From: Gemmatimonadales bacterium
GTDB taxonomy: Bacteria; Gemmatimonadota; Gemmatimonadetes; Gemmatimonadales; GWC2-71-9
Assembly (NCBI GenBank): GCA_036500345.1
Contig: DASYCE010000010.1
Location: 1-64,000 of the forward strand
Length of the DNA: 64,000 bases
Direction: 5' to 3'
The notes under the pieces are model-generated. The model did no database searches. It saw only the letters and a list, made by a program, of their open reading frames with translations, and had not been told where the DNA came from. The translations under genes and the position numbers were made by a program. Positions 8,819 to 22,896 of this stretch are shown in pieces (position 1 is the stretch's first letter; every line of letters begins with the position of its first letter).

Positions 8819-10008
8819 CGCGACTCGCGTGCGAGGGCGATCAACCGTTCCCGGGTATTTCGCGCCGGATCGTCGAGGACGGCGTCGAGGAGCGCAGACA
8901 GTGCGTTGCCGATCGCAGGTCCGACCGGAATGCCGGCCGCCGCGAGATCGTCGCCGGTCACGGCGAGGTCGCCGCGCGCAGTCGGTTCGCCGCGAGCCCG
9001 GATCGCGTCGACCTCCGCGGGCCAGCGGTCTGCCGGCTCGCCGCGCCAGATCGCGAGAGTCCGGAGATCGTCTACTGCCGCACCGGTCTGCGCCATCCAT
9101 CGCCGCACATCGCGAACGGTGTCACTTGCCGGGCGCTTCGGCCCGCGATCGATCGCCTCCGCCCGCCGGATTTCGGCGAGCGAACCTTTGAGCCGTCGCC
9201 ACACTGGTGCGCTGGGCACGCAATAGAACGCCGTCACCAGGACCGGATCGCGAACGGCATCGACGAGATCTGGACTCGAGTCATCGTGCCGGGGAGACGG
9301 TGCGCATTCGGGGAGCCACACCGCCGCCACGCCGCTCGCCTCCCAGAGTTCGACCAACCGGTTCATCGTCCGCGCCGTGGCAATTCCCTTGACCCATTCC
9401 TCCCGGACCCGCTCCGCCGAGAGATGCGCGATGTCGGGAGCCTGCTCGCGCGCTGCCGCCCAGGTGCCGGGGTCGATGGTGAAATCGAATCGAGCGGCGA
9501 AACGCAGCCCGCGAAGGATGCGCAACCGATCCTCGCGGAAGCGCGATGCCGGATCGCCGACACAGCGGATGACACCGAGGGCAAGATCGGCGCGTCCGTC
9601 GAACGGATCACGCCATTCATGCCGCATCGGGTGATAGGCGATCGCGTTGACGGTGAAGTCGCGGCGGGCGAGGTCATCGTCGAGCGAGACGCCGAATTCG
9701 ACCACCGCGTGCCGGCCATCGGTCCGCACGTCGCGGCGGAAGGTCGTGACCTCGTGCAGCACGCCGTCGTCGTCGAGGACACCGACCGTGCCGTGCTCGA
9801 TCCCGATCGGGACCGTCCGGCGAAAGAGCGCGCGCACGTCGGTCGGCGAGGCGGCGGTCGCGATGTCGACGTCCTGCTGCAGATTGCCGAGCAGCGCATC
9901 GCGGATGGCACCGCCAACACACCAGGACTCGAATCCGGCGTCTTCGAGCGTGCGGAGAATCTCCAGCACCGGACCGGGGACCGGAATCTCCTTCGGGTCA
10001 GCAATCAC
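8815..10008 (-). CDS. cca: CCA-adding tRNA nucleotidyltransferase / poly(A) polymerase family
   Basis: Class II nucleotidyltransferase of 397 residues. The N-terminal palm has CVGGAIRDALLG (30-41) and the catalytic DVD (46-48), followed by RRDFTVNAIAYHP, the FDGRADL turn, and the RNA-binding ASRFREDRLRILRGLRFAARF helix region. Both tRNA genes in the window lack encoded CCA, so an enzyme of this type is needed; whether this one adds the whole CCA or shares the task with a paralogue cannot be told. It has a GTG start at 10008 in a GTGA overlap with the upstream SDR gene. No HD-domain His-Asp pair was noted in the C-terminal half. Confidence 0.9.
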   Translation of the reverse strand: MIADPKEIPVPGPVLEILRTLEDAGFESWCVGGAIRDALLGNLQQDVDIATAASPTDVRALFRRTVPIGIEHGTVGVLDDDGVLHEVTTFRRDVRTDGRHAVVEFGVSLDDDLARRDFTVNAIAYHPMRHEWRDPFDGRADLALGVIRCVGDPASRFREDRLRILRGLRFAARFDFTIDPGTWAAAREQAPDIAHLSAERVREEWVKGIATARTMNRLVELWEASGVAAVWLPECAPSPRHDDSSPDLVDAVRDPVLVTAFYCVPSAPVWRRLKGSLAEIRRAEAIDRGPKRPASDTVRDVRRWMAQTGAAVDDLRTLAIWRGEPADRWPAEVDAIRARGEPTARGDLAVTGDDLAAAGIPVGPAIGNALSALLDAVLDDPARNTRERLIALARESR

Positions 10009-10757
10009 CCGCAAAGCACGCTGCCGCCATTGACGTTCAGGACCTCGCCCGTGAGATGGCGCGCGAGGTCTGACAGGAGGAAGAGGATCGGACCGGCGAC
10101 GTCTTCCGCCGAGGCGATCCGCTTGAGCGGAATCGCTGCCGCAATCTTCGCCTTCCCTTCTCCCGCGTACGGCCCCGCCGACATCTCGGTGTCGACCCAG
10201 CCGGGAGCGACGCAATTGACGGTGACATCGGGTGCGCATTCGATCGCGAGCGACTTGACCAGTGAGATCATGGCGCCCTTGCTCGCAGCATAATCCGCGT
10301 GAAATGCTTCCCCGCGCTGCCCCGCCGTGCTGCTCACCAGCACGACACGGCCGCCCGGCGCCATGATGCCGAGGGCGGCGCGCGTGGTGAGGAACACCGC
10401 GTCGAGATTGATGCGGAGCGTATCGTGCCAGCGTTCGGGCGCCATCGCCGACAGCGGCGTGTCCGCCACAGGCCAGACGCCGTGATTCGCGACGAAGGCA
10501 TCGAGTCCGCCGAACGCGGCTTGCACCTCCGCGAATATCTGTGACACGCGTCCCGAATCTCCCAGATCGCCGCCACCGACATAGGCGCGCCGACCAAGAG
10601 CGCGCACCGAGCGTGCGACGGCCTCCGCATCGGCGCGCCGGGTGTTGTAGGTGATGCCAACGTCCGCCCCGGCCTTGGCACAGAGAAGTGCCGTCGCCCG
10701 GCCGATGCCGCGCGACGCACCTGTGATCATCACTCGCTTGCCGTTCAACGAAATCAT
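10005..10757 (-). CDS. Short-chain dehydrogenase/reductase, FabG-like
   Basis: Classical SDR of 250 residues with NAD(P)-binding TGASRGIGRA, the NHG motif (VANHGVW), active-site Ser in VSSTAG, and Tyr-x3-Lys (YAASKGA). The C-terminal EVLNVNGGS tail is typical of FabG-type 3-oxoacyl-ACP reductases. A housekeeping fabG usually sits with other fab genes; this one lies between gmhA and cca with 4-base overlaps on both sides, so it may be a paralogue reducing another substrate. The Arg after the glycine motif suggests NADPH use. Confidence 0.85.
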   Translation of the reverse strand: MISLNGKRVMITGASRGIGRATALLCAKAGADVGITYNTRRADAEAVARSVRALGRRAYVGGGDLGDSGRVSQIFAEVQAAFGGLDAFVANHGVWPVADTPLSAMAPERWHDTLRINLDAVFLTTRAALGIMAPGGRVVLVSSTAGQRGEAFHADYAASKGAMISLVKSLAIECAPDVTVNCVAPGWVDTEMSAGPYAGEGKAKIAAAIPLKRIASAEDVAGPILFLLSDLARHLTGEVLNVNGGSVLCG

Positions 10758-11329
10758 CCACCATACTCCGAAGTAAGAATGCCGATGATCTGATGCTGGA
10801 TTGCCAGGTGCAATTCCTGGACATGATTGACGCGATCGTCGCGGATGACAAATGGCAGCTCGACCCGGGACGCCAGCGCGCCGCCTGATCCGCCAAGAAA
10901 TCCGACCGTCACGACGCCAAGCTGGCGAGCCGTTTCGACTGCCGCGACGCAGTTGGCGCTGTCGCCCGAGGTGGAATGCACGACCAGCAGGTCGCCGCGC
11001 CGCGCCAGCGCGGCGATCTGCCGGGCGAAGACCTGCTCGTAACCGAAGTCGTTGGCGGCAGCGGTCAGAATCGACGTGTCGGTCGTCAGCGCGATCGCAC
11101 GAAGCGGCTGCTGTGCACCGCGGCGATAGCGCACCACGTATTCCGCCGCGAGGTGTTGGGCATCGGCCGCCGAGCCGCCGTTTCCGGCAAAGAAAAGTGT
11201 TCCGCCGGAGGCGAGCGTGCGACGGATCGCGTCGACGATCGGGTCGAGTGACGCCAGATTCGCCGCCACGTCGTGCGCCAGCGAGGCGAGGGCCTGCAGT
11301 CCCGACGCAATCCGCGCGCTGTCGGTCAT
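10754..11329 (-). CDS. gmhA: Sedoheptulose-7-phosphate isomerase (GmhA, SIS domain)
   Basis: SIS-domain protein of 191 residues, the usual GmhA length, converting sedoheptulose 7-phosphate to D-glycero-D-manno-heptose 7-phosphate, the first step of ADP-heptose synthesis. Signature sequences are FAGNGGSAADAQHLAAEYV (phosphate loop and catalytic Glu), NDFGYEQVFARQ, and STSGDSANCV, followed by the C-terminal helix VNHVQELHLAIQHQI with the metal/catalytic His. ATG 11329 overlaps the preceding stop (ATGA). Together with rfaE1 at 1.25 kb it supplies two of the heptose steps; no GmhB phosphatase is seen in the window. Confidence 0.92.
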   Translation of the reverse strand: MTDSARIASGLQALASLAHDVAANLASLDPIVDAIRRTLASGGTLFFAGNGGSAADAQHLAAEYVVRYRRGAQQPLRAIALTTDTSILTAAANDFGYEQVFARQIAALARRGDLLVVHSTSGDSANCVAAVETARQLGVVTVGFLGGSGGALASRVELPFVIRDDRVNHVQELHLAIQHQIIGILTSEYGG

Positions 11330-12081
11330 TCCGAACCGAACAGTCGGCGGACGGACCGCCACATCGAACGCTTCATCGGCAAGGGATCCACCTCGTAGAT
11401 GGCAAGATCGTCGAGAATCGCCCGCGGGTTGGTGTCGAGCAGGAGTGCTGCCTGATCGGCGCCATCCTGGTCGGCGAGCCAGTCGAGGGCGGTGGCAACG
11501 TTGCGCGTGTCGCCATGATTGTCGGCGGCCAGAATATCGGCGAGCCCCGCCTGGACCAGGTCGCGCGCCCGATCGCCGCGTGATCGCGGCAGCGTGACCG
11601 TGGTCGCATCGACCTGGATCACCGTGCCGAGATTTCGCCACGCGCGGACGGTCTCCACTGAACACGACGAATACCGCTCCGGATGGGCGAGGATCGGGAC
11701 CAGCCCGACCTTGATCACTTCCATCAGTGCCCGCCCGACGATCTCGGCCGGAACCATCCGCGCAAATTCCACCAGCAGATACCGCGAACCGGCCACGGTG
11801 AGTTTCCGCTCGGCCGCAGCACCGGGGAGTGGCCGATCAAGCATGACCTCCGCCCCGCGATGCACCGCGATTCCCTCGGGAAGCTGCGCCGTGAGCGTCG
11901 TCCACGCCGCCTCGTAGTTCTCCGGCCATCCCAGCGCCACATTCGACGCCAGAATGTGCGGGGTGCAGGCCACGTCGGTAATTCCCTTTGCCACAAAGCT
12001 GCGCAGCACGCCGATCGATTGCTCGACGGTGCGCGAGCCATCGTCCACGCCGGGAAGCACGTGTGAGTGGAGATCGATCAC
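11326..12081 (-). CDS. PHP-fold tyrosine-protein phosphatase, CpsB/YwqE family
   Basis: Manganese-dependent PHP phosphatase of 251 residues. The family dephosphorylates bacterial tyrosine kinases controlling capsule or exopolysaccharide export. Metal-binding residues are visible in order: DLHSHVLPGVDDG (3-15), TPHI, HRGAEVML, ILAHPERY and the C-terminal ADNHGD. No tyrosine kinase or Wzc gene is in the window, so the partner is unknown, but the neighbours (gmhA, SDR, epimerase) point to envelope polysaccharide control. It is joined by ATGA overlaps to the genes on both sides. Confidence 0.88.
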   Translation of the reverse strand: MIDLHSHVLPGVDDGSRTVEQSIGVLRSFVAKGITDVACTPHILASNVALGWPENYEAAWTTLTAQLPEGIAVHRGAEVMLDRPLPGAAAERKLTVAGSRYLLVEFARMVPAEIVGRALMEVIKVGLVPILAHPERYSSCSVETVRAWRNLGTVIQVDATTVTLPRSRGDRARDLVQAGLADILAADNHGDTRNVATALDWLADQDGADQAALLLDTNPRAILDDLAIYEVDPLPMKRSMWRSVRRLFGSE

Positions 12082-12382
12082 GCGGCGATGCTCGCCTGGC
12101 GAAGGGCCGCGGCGGTCGCGCCGAGCGTCGCGGGACTCGCTTCGGCTGCCGCAAGGAGCGCCAGCGTGATCAATGCGTCGGCGGCGAGGAGATCAAGCGC
12201 GGCAGCTCGGTCTGCGCCGCCGCTCGTCGCGGCGCGCAACGCATCGGTTCCCGCGGTCGACAGCTGTCGTACCAGATCGCTGCCGCCTGCCGCCGCGGCA
12301 AAATAGGATGCGGCGCGGTCGCGAAGCTTTGACGGCGCACCGTTGGTGCGCGCCGTGAACCATGTCGCCGCCTCCCGTCGCG

Positions 12383-12398
<16 letters not shown>
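12078..12398 (-). CDS. Small alanine-rich protein of unknown function
   Basis: A 106-residue, strongly Ala-rich, helix-forming protein without a signal peptide or recognisable motif. Its start overlaps the alaS 3' end by 21 codon-positions' worth of sequence (12383-12398) and its stop overlaps the phosphatase start (ATGA), so it sits as a translated link in the operon. I do not recognise a family. The uninterrupted 4-base coupling downstream is the best evidence that it is translated. It could be a small helical-bundle adaptor, but nothing in the sequence shows a function. Confidence 0.6.
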
Positions 12399-14995
<2,597 letters not shown>

Positions 14996-15001
14996 CAGCC
15001 T

Positions 15002-15007
15002 AATCTA
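15002..15007 (-). promoter_or_regulatory. Putative -10 element of alaS (leaderless start)
   Basis: TAGATT on the minus strand, six bases before the alaS ATG. It overlaps the recX stop codon. The short distance and lack of a Shine-Dalgarno match the other predicted leaderless starts. Confidence 0.4.
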
Positions 15008-15639
15008 TCGGGACCGCCCCTTTCCCAGCGCCTCGTCGACCAGCGAATTCGCCTCGGCACCGCGGTATCCGCGGCGCCCGAGAAAGGCGAGGAGGCGCCG
15101 CCGGCGCGCATCGACCGGGAGGTCGCCGAGGGAGCGGACGCGCCGCGCCAGCAATTCGCGAGGACGAGCGAGCGGATCCTCCTCCCCGGTGTCGAGTTCG
15201 GCGATCGCCTGGTCAATGACACTCCTTGCCACCCCGAGCCGGGCGAGGTCGTAGCGAAGCCGCACCGGGCCGCGACCGCGTTCACTCCGGCTTGCGATAT
15301 AGGCCCGGGCGTGCGCCAGGTCATCAAGAAGGCCGAGCGCCTCGAGCCGCTCCAGGGCAGGCGTGATCGCCCCGGGGGCGTGACCTTTCCGCTCCAGCTT
15401 CGCCGCCAGTTCGCCGCGTCCGTGCGAGCGTCGTTCCAGTGCCCGGAGCGCGGCACGAAAGGCACCCTCTTCATCCGCCGCGGCGTTGAGGTGGTCGATC
15501 GCGCCGCTGGGAATCGGTTTCCCCGCCTCCAGCTTGAGCGTATCGACCACCTCGGCCGGCACCGTCCATACCGGCCGCCCGTCCACGATGACCCGCGTGC
15601 TCCCCGGACGGCGCGGGTCGTGGAGCAGCCCTTCGATGA

Positions 15640-15643
<4 letters not shown>
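15005..15643 (-). CDS. recX: Regulatory protein RecX
   Basis: RecX-family protein of 212 residues, a modulator that binds along the RecA filament and limits its activity. It consists of tandem three-helix repeats, visible in [23 protein letters not shown] and the [17 protein letters not shown] stretch, with [15 protein letters not shown] in the middle repeat. The N-terminal 60 residues form an extra strand-rich segment. It starts at GTG 15643 and overlaps the recA stop (GTGA), the usual recA-recX arrangement. A long Arg-rich C-terminus ([13 protein letters not shown]) fits DNA or filament binding. Confidence 0.9.
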
Positions 15644-16701
<1,058 letters not shown>

Positions 16702-16764
16702 CGATGGTACCTCAGGCTGGTGGTTTTGGTGAATCATAGATTGACTGATTTCGCTCCACAAACA

Positions 16765-16793
16765 ACGATACAACCGAAAATCATCCGAAACAA
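16765..16793 (-). promoter_or_regulatory. Putative sigma-70-type promoter of recA
   Basis: On the minus strand TTGTTT (complement of 16788-16793) and TATCGT (complement of 16765-16770) are separated by exactly 17 bases in an AT-rich leader upstream of recA. The -35 match is partial. An AGTG-N8-CACT inverted repeat lies further upstream, but no known LexA box was recognised. Confidence 0.45.
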
Positions 16794-16825
16794 GTGGTAC
16801 TTAGTGTAGTGTTTTGCTCCACTTT

Positions 16826-17233
16826 TTATCTACTCCAGCCGGGCCGCCATGCATCCGGTATGTGCCGAACCGCGGATTGGCCGTTCATCGCGAACCGGAC
16901 TGACACCACGTCGAATCGGTATTGATCTCCGACGCGGCCATGCCGAACGAGCCATGCCCAGGCGACGCGCTCGATGGTGGCGCGCTTGGCGGCAACGACC
17001 GCTTCCTCCCCCGCACCGCATCGCAATGAGCGCCGGGATTTCACCTCAACGAATGCCACGAGACTTCCCTGGCGAACGATCAGGTCGAGGTCGTGCCGGC
17101 CCAGCCGGAATCGGTGCGCAACGACCCGCCAGCCGCGAGCGATGAACCACTCACCGACGAGTTGCTCGGCGTCGTGACCATCGACGTGTCGTTGGTCGGT
17201 CCATTGCTCGGGTGGAATGCGCGGTGTCGGCAC
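16826..17233 (-). CDS. YraN/UPF0102 family endonuclease-like protein
   Basis: A 135-residue protein of the UPF0102 (YraN) family, which has a restriction-endonuclease-like fold and no settled role. The fold core is seen as GEWFIARGWRVVAHRFRLGRHDLDLIV followed by LVAFVEVKSRRS; the Asp of DLDLI and the Glu-x-Lys of VEVK are the predicted catalytic residues. It has a GTG start, length normal for the family. It lies upstream of recA on the same strand with a 124-base gap holding the recA promoter, so it is probably a separate unit, 107 bases downstream of ftsK. Confidence 0.85.
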   Translation of the reverse strand: MPTPRIPPEQWTDQRHVDGHDAEQLVGEWFIARGWRVVAHRFRLGRHDLDLIVRQGSLVAFVEVKSRRSLRCGAGEEAVVAAKRATIERVAWAWLVRHGRVGDQYRFDVVSVRFAMNGQSAVRHIPDAWRPGWSR

Positions 17234-17340
17234 GCGCGAACAATGGGCTGCTGCTTTCGATCTGTCGAAACATCCTCACGCAGAGGTGGAACTATTTCGC
17301 GCGAGCGATCGTGGATCGATCGCGCCGCGTTCAGGGCGCG

Positions 17341-19566
17341 TCAGGCGTATTCGTCGAGTTGCCCCAGTCCCACCATTACATCGCGTGGCTTCGATCCGTT
17401 GGGCGGACCGAGAATACCGGCATCGTGGAGTTGATCGATGATCCGGGCAGCGCGTCCATAGCCGACACCAAGGCGACGCTGCAGGAGCGACGTCGACCCG
17501 CCTTGATGCTGGATGCACAGCTCGGCCGCCTGACGGAAGAGTGCGTCACGTGCGTCGCCCGACCCGCCATCTTCGCCACTCCCGTTCGCTCCGTCGGCCA
17601 CCTCGAGTTCGTCGAAGATGTTGGGCTCCGCCGCCGCGTTGACGCCAGCCCGCCCGCGGTGCCACTCCATCAGCTTTTCCGTTTCCTCGGTGGAGATGTA
17701 CGCCCCCTGCACCCGGTTCGGCTCGTTGCGACCCGGCGGCAGGAAGAGCATGTCGCCGTTGCCGAGGAGCGCCTCCGCACCGTTCTGGTCGAGAATGGTG
17801 CGGGAATCGACCTTGCTCGCGACGCGGAACGCGATGCGACTCGGGAAGTTCGCCTTGATCAGCCCGGTCAGCACGTTCACACTCGGCCGCTGTGTCGCGA
17901 GGATCAGGTGGATTCCGATGGCGCGTGACTTCTGCGCCAGGATGGCGAGCGGCGTTTCGACCTCGCCCTGCACTGTCATCATCAGGTCGGCGAGTTCGTC
18001 AACGATCAGCACGATCATCGGCAACGGACCGTCGGTGTACTCCTCTTTCCATTCGTACGGCGGCGTGTCGGGCGCTTCCTCGTTGACCGTGGTCAACGTC
18101 GGCTTGGCGCTCTTCGGATTCCGGAGCGGCTTGCCGTCGGCGAGTTTGCGATTGAATTCGGAGAGCTGGCGCACGCCGTTCTCGTGCAGCAATGCGTAGC
18201 GGCGATTCATTTCACCGACCGCCCACTTGAGGACCTTCGCCGCCTTGTGATTGTCGGTCACGACTTCGTTGCGCAGGTGCGGGAGCCCGTTGTACATCGA
18301 CAACTCGACCATCTTCGGGTCGATCATCAACAACCGGAGCTGGGTGGCGGTGTACTGGTAGATCAGCGACGTGATGATGGTGTTGATCGCCACCGATTTC
18401 CCCGATCCGGTGGCACCTGCGACGAGGAGATGCGGCATCCGGGCCAGATCGGCGATGACCGGCTTCCCCTCGACGTCCCGCCCCAGTGCGATCGGCAGCA
18501 TCGCCGTGGTCGACCGCCACTCATCGCTCTCGAGGAGTTCGCGGATCGTCACCATCCGCGGCGACGGATTGGGAATCTCAACACCGACTGCGCCACGGCC
18601 CGGGATCGGAGCCGCACGCAGCGACGCCGCGCGCATCGTGATCGCGAGGTCGTCTGCGAGCGCGATGATTCGCCCTGCCTTCACCCCTTCGGCGGGGACG
18701 ACTTCGAACTGCGTTACCGTCGGTCCCGACGTGAAGCCGGCGAGCGTACCGTCGACCTTGAACGTCTTGAGGGTGCTGAGGAGTTTCTCGCCAAGACGCT
18801 GCAGCTCCGCCTGGTCGGCGTCAACGTTGGTCCCTCGCGGTGCGGTCAGCAGATCGATCGGCGGCAACGCGTCCTCCTGCCGGCGGGGACGCGGCGGGAT
18901 CGCATCCTCGATGTCGAGCTGCTCCACGGCACGGCGTTTGGCACGCTTCGACGGGCCCGAAAAAAGATCGGCCTGCGCGACCGGTGCGTCCTGGATGGGC
19001 GGCTCTTCCGCTGGTTCGGACGGCGTGGGACGCAACGATGGCGCCGCTTTCCACGGGGCAGGAGTGGTGACGGCCGCGCCGGCCTCCAGTCGCTGCAGCG
19101 GGTGCCACGCCAGGGTGCCGAGGGTGACTGCCGTCAATCCGACGAATCCCGCGAGCAATCCACCCGCCACGCCGATCAGGTCGAGGGCGGAACGCGCCAG
19201 GAATCCGGGAAACCACCCGGTGAGCAGCTCGGGCCACGGCCATTGCGCCGTCGGCGGATCGAAGGAAGAACGTTCGACGCGGGCGAGGACGCCGATCACG
19301 TACGGCACCAGGATCGCCAGTCCCACGACCAGGATCGCCGCGCGCTTCATGTCGAGGCGCGGCAGGCGTTCAAACCCGGCCATCCCGATCAGCAGGCCAA
19401 GGAGCGGCGCGCCGATCGCGCCAAGACCGAACATGCTCCAGAGCCCCGGGCCCAGCACCCTGCCGAACGGACCGGTGATGTTGAACGGCAGCAATGTGAG
19501 CGCCAGGAAGACGCCGATCACCAGCGCGACCACCGCGCCGAACCGCCGCCCGTGTTCGCGCATCAT
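17341..19566 (-). CDS. ftsK: DNA translocase FtsK/SpoIIIE
   Basis: Septal DNA pump of 741 residues that clears and segregates chromosome termini at division. Four N-terminal membrane helices (about residues 10-28, 42-63, 76-95 and 128-152) are followed by a short Pro-rich linker and the motor: Walker A GATGSGKS (384-391), Walker B VLIVDELADLM, and LILATQRPSVNVLTGLIKAN. The C-terminal gamma domain (TSLLQRRLGVGYGRAARIID) is the winged helix that reads orienting DNA sequences. Between the Walker motifs there is a Pro/Lys-rich insertion (around PLRNPKSAKPTLTT). It overlaps comB by ATGA. Confidence 0.95.
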   Translation of the reverse strand: MMREHGRRFGAVVALVIGVFLALTLLPFNITGPFGRVLGPGLWSMFGLGAIGAPLLGLLIGMAGFERLPRLDMKRAAILVVGLAILVPYVIGVLARVERSSFDPPTAQWPWPELLTGWFPGFLARSALDLIGVAGGLLAGFVGLTAVTLGTLAWHPLQRLEAGAAVTTPAPWKAAPSLRPTPSEPAEEPPIQDAPVAQADLFSGPSKRAKRRAVEQLDIEDAIPPRPRRQEDALPPIDLLTAPRGTNVDADQAELQRLGEKLLSTLKTFKVDGTLAGFTSGPTVTQFEVVPAEGVKAGRIIALADDLAITMRAASLRAAPIPGRGAVGVEIPNPSPRMVTIRELLESDEWRSTTAMLPIALGRDVEGKPVIADLARMPHLLVAGATGSGKSVAINTIITSLIYQYTATQLRLLMIDPKMVELSMYNGLPHLRNEVVTDNHKAAKVLKWAVGEMNRRYALLHENGVRQLSEFNRKLADGKPLRNPKSAKPTLTTVNEEAPDTPPYEWKEEYTDGPLPMIVLIVDELADLMMTVQGEVETPLAILAQKSRAIGIHLILATQRPSVNVLTGLIKANFPSRIAFRVASKVDSRTILDQNGAEALLGNGDMLFLPPGRNEPNRVQGAYISTEETEKLMEWHRGRAGVNAAAEPNIFDELEVADGANGSGEDGGSGDARDALFRQAAELCIQHQGGSTSLLQRRLGVGYGRAARIIDQLHDAGILGPPNGSKPRDVMVGLGQLDEYA

Positions 19567-20311
19567 CCGTTCACCGCGGCGTCTGCGGCGAGCGTGATCC
19601 TCCGGTCGTGGAAGATCGGCAGGACCGGAAACGCGTCGATCGTCGCGGCGAGTTCGACATCGGCGCGAAAACCAACAGCGGTCAGTTCGCGCCCGGCTCG
19701 CGAGAGCGACAGGACTCGTTCGGTGCGGTCACGGTAGCGGCTCACCAGGTCCACCGACACGAGCGCGGCGTCGTTGAGTCCCTTGCGGCGGCGCCGTCCG
19801 CCGAGGGCCCGCGTTGCGAGGCAGCCCGCGATGTAGGCATCGTCGAGGCCGAAGCCGTTGGGGCGGCCGGCGCAGAGGATCAGGAGATCTCCGTCGCGGT
19901 CAAGCGTGCGCTGCGCAAATTCGCCGGCGCGCGTGAGGTTCACCGCAGCGGCAACCGCGACCGCCCGCGCCCCCGCCGTGGCGAGCAGCGCATTCGTCCC
20001 GTTGGTCGTTGTCATCACGACGGTCTTGCCTCGCACGGCTTCCGGCGTCATTTCGCCGGGAGAGTTGCCCAGCGGAAATCCGGGGATTCGTACCATGTTG
20101 CGCTCGCCGGCCAGGACGACGTCGCTCGGACCGAGCGCCTGCTCGAGGCGAGTCGCTTCGGCGGTGTCGGCCGCCGCGATCACGGCACGCGCGCCATGAT
20201 GCAGTGCGGCGCAGATCGTTGATGTGGCGCGCAGGACGTCGACCACCAGGACCGTGCGATCCGACACCTCACCCGCCGCGAGCTCGCGCGGCGAGAAGAC
20301 GACATCGAGCT

Positions 20312-20315
<4 letters not shown>
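19563..20315 (-). CDS. comB: 2-phosphosulfolactate phosphatase family (ComB)
   Basis: ComB-fold protein of 250 residues. The archaeal founding member makes sulfolactate for coenzyme M; many bacteria carry homologues of uncertain substrate. Conserved motifs are [30 protein letters not shown] and [17 protein letters not shown]. No other coenzyme M or sulfolactate gene is nearby, so the phosphatase call is by family only. It lies between accC and ftsK with ATGA overlaps on both sides. Confidence 0.85.
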
Positions 20316-21717
<1,402 letters not shown>

Positions 21718-21718
<1 letters not shown>

Positions 21719-22896
21719 CAGCGGCGGTCTCCGCTCGTCAGGTCGGAGAAGGTGCGATCGGAGGTACCGCTCACGCCGGAGGCCCGCAGGGCGAACTCGC
21801 TCGGATGCGTCGCGTTGAACACCGCATCGTCGTACGTGATGACGCCGTCCTGGTACCAGCGCATCAGCGACTGGTCGAACGATTGCATGCCGTAGTTCAT
21901 CCCGCCTTCGTTGATCAGGTCGGGAATGTTGAGTGATTTCTGGGTGTCGCGGATGTTCTCGGCGACCGCCGCCGTGTTGATCAGCACTTCGACGGCGGGA
22001 ATGCGCCCCTTGGCATCGGCACGCGGAACCAGCCGCATCGAGACGACGGCGCCGAGCGCGGTCGAGAGGAGCATGCGCATTTCAGTGTGCTGGTGCGGCG
22101 GATAGAACGACAACACGCGCGAGATCGTCTGGGTCGCGTCGGTGGTGTGAATGGTGGAGAGGACCAGGTGCCCGGTATCTGCAGCCTTGATCGCGGTGTC
22201 CATCGTCTCCATGTCGCGAATTTCGCCGATGAGGATCACGTCCGGGTCCTGGCGCAGTACGTGTTTCAGTGCGTCCCCGAACGACACCGTGTCGCTGCCG
22301 ATTTCGCGTTGCGACACGCTCGACAACTGGTCGCGGTGAAGGAACTCGATCGGATCTTCGATGGTGATGATGTTGGCGCGACGGTTCCGGTTGATGTGAT
22401 CGATCATCGCCGCCAGCGCGGTCGACTTGCCGCTGCCGGTGATCCCGGTGACCAGCACCAAGCCGCGGGGCTTGAGCGAAATCTCTTCGAGCACCGCCGG
22501 GAGGAGCAATTCGCGAATCGTCCGCACCTCGTAGGGAATCGCGCGAAAGGCGAACGCGATGCTGCCGCGCTGGAGATAGACGTTGGTCCGGAAACGGCCG
22601 ATCCCCGGGACGCCGATGCCGAAATCGGATTCCTTGACTTCACCGAACTCGCGCAACTGGCGCGGGGTCATCAGTGATTCGGCGAGCGCCTTGAGCTCAT
22701 CGGCCTTGATCTGCGGCATGGAGAGCGCGTGCAGCTGGCCGTTGACGCGAATCGTCGGCGGGCGGCCCCCCTTGAGCAGCAGGTCGGACGCACCGCGCTG
22801 GATCATCTCGACGATGACCTGCCGGAAATGGAATCCCCCCGGATTCACGTCGCCGGTGAGGACGTCGCTCCCGGGTCCCCCGATTTCGTCAGCCAT
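21718..22896 (-). CDS. pilT: Twitching motility ATPase PilT
   Basis: Hexameric retraction ATPase of type IV pili, 392 residues. A PAS-like N-terminal domain includes [19 protein letters not shown], followed by Walker [10 protein letters not shown], the Asp box [10 protein letters not shown], Walker [11 protein letters not shown] and the His box [12 protein letters not shown]. The AIRNLIRE retraction motif of classical PilT is not evident near the C-terminus ([17 protein letters not shown] is there), so PilU-like or general secretion-ATPase use is possible. ATG 22896 overlaps the accB 3' end by 8 bases. It is oddly placed between accB and accC, away from other pilus genes. Confidence 0.88.

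Noticed and set aside
16765-16830. AGTG-N8-CACT inverted repeat upstream of recA as an SOS box
   Set aside because: It matches no LexA box I know and is only eight fixed bases; only the core promoter is listed.
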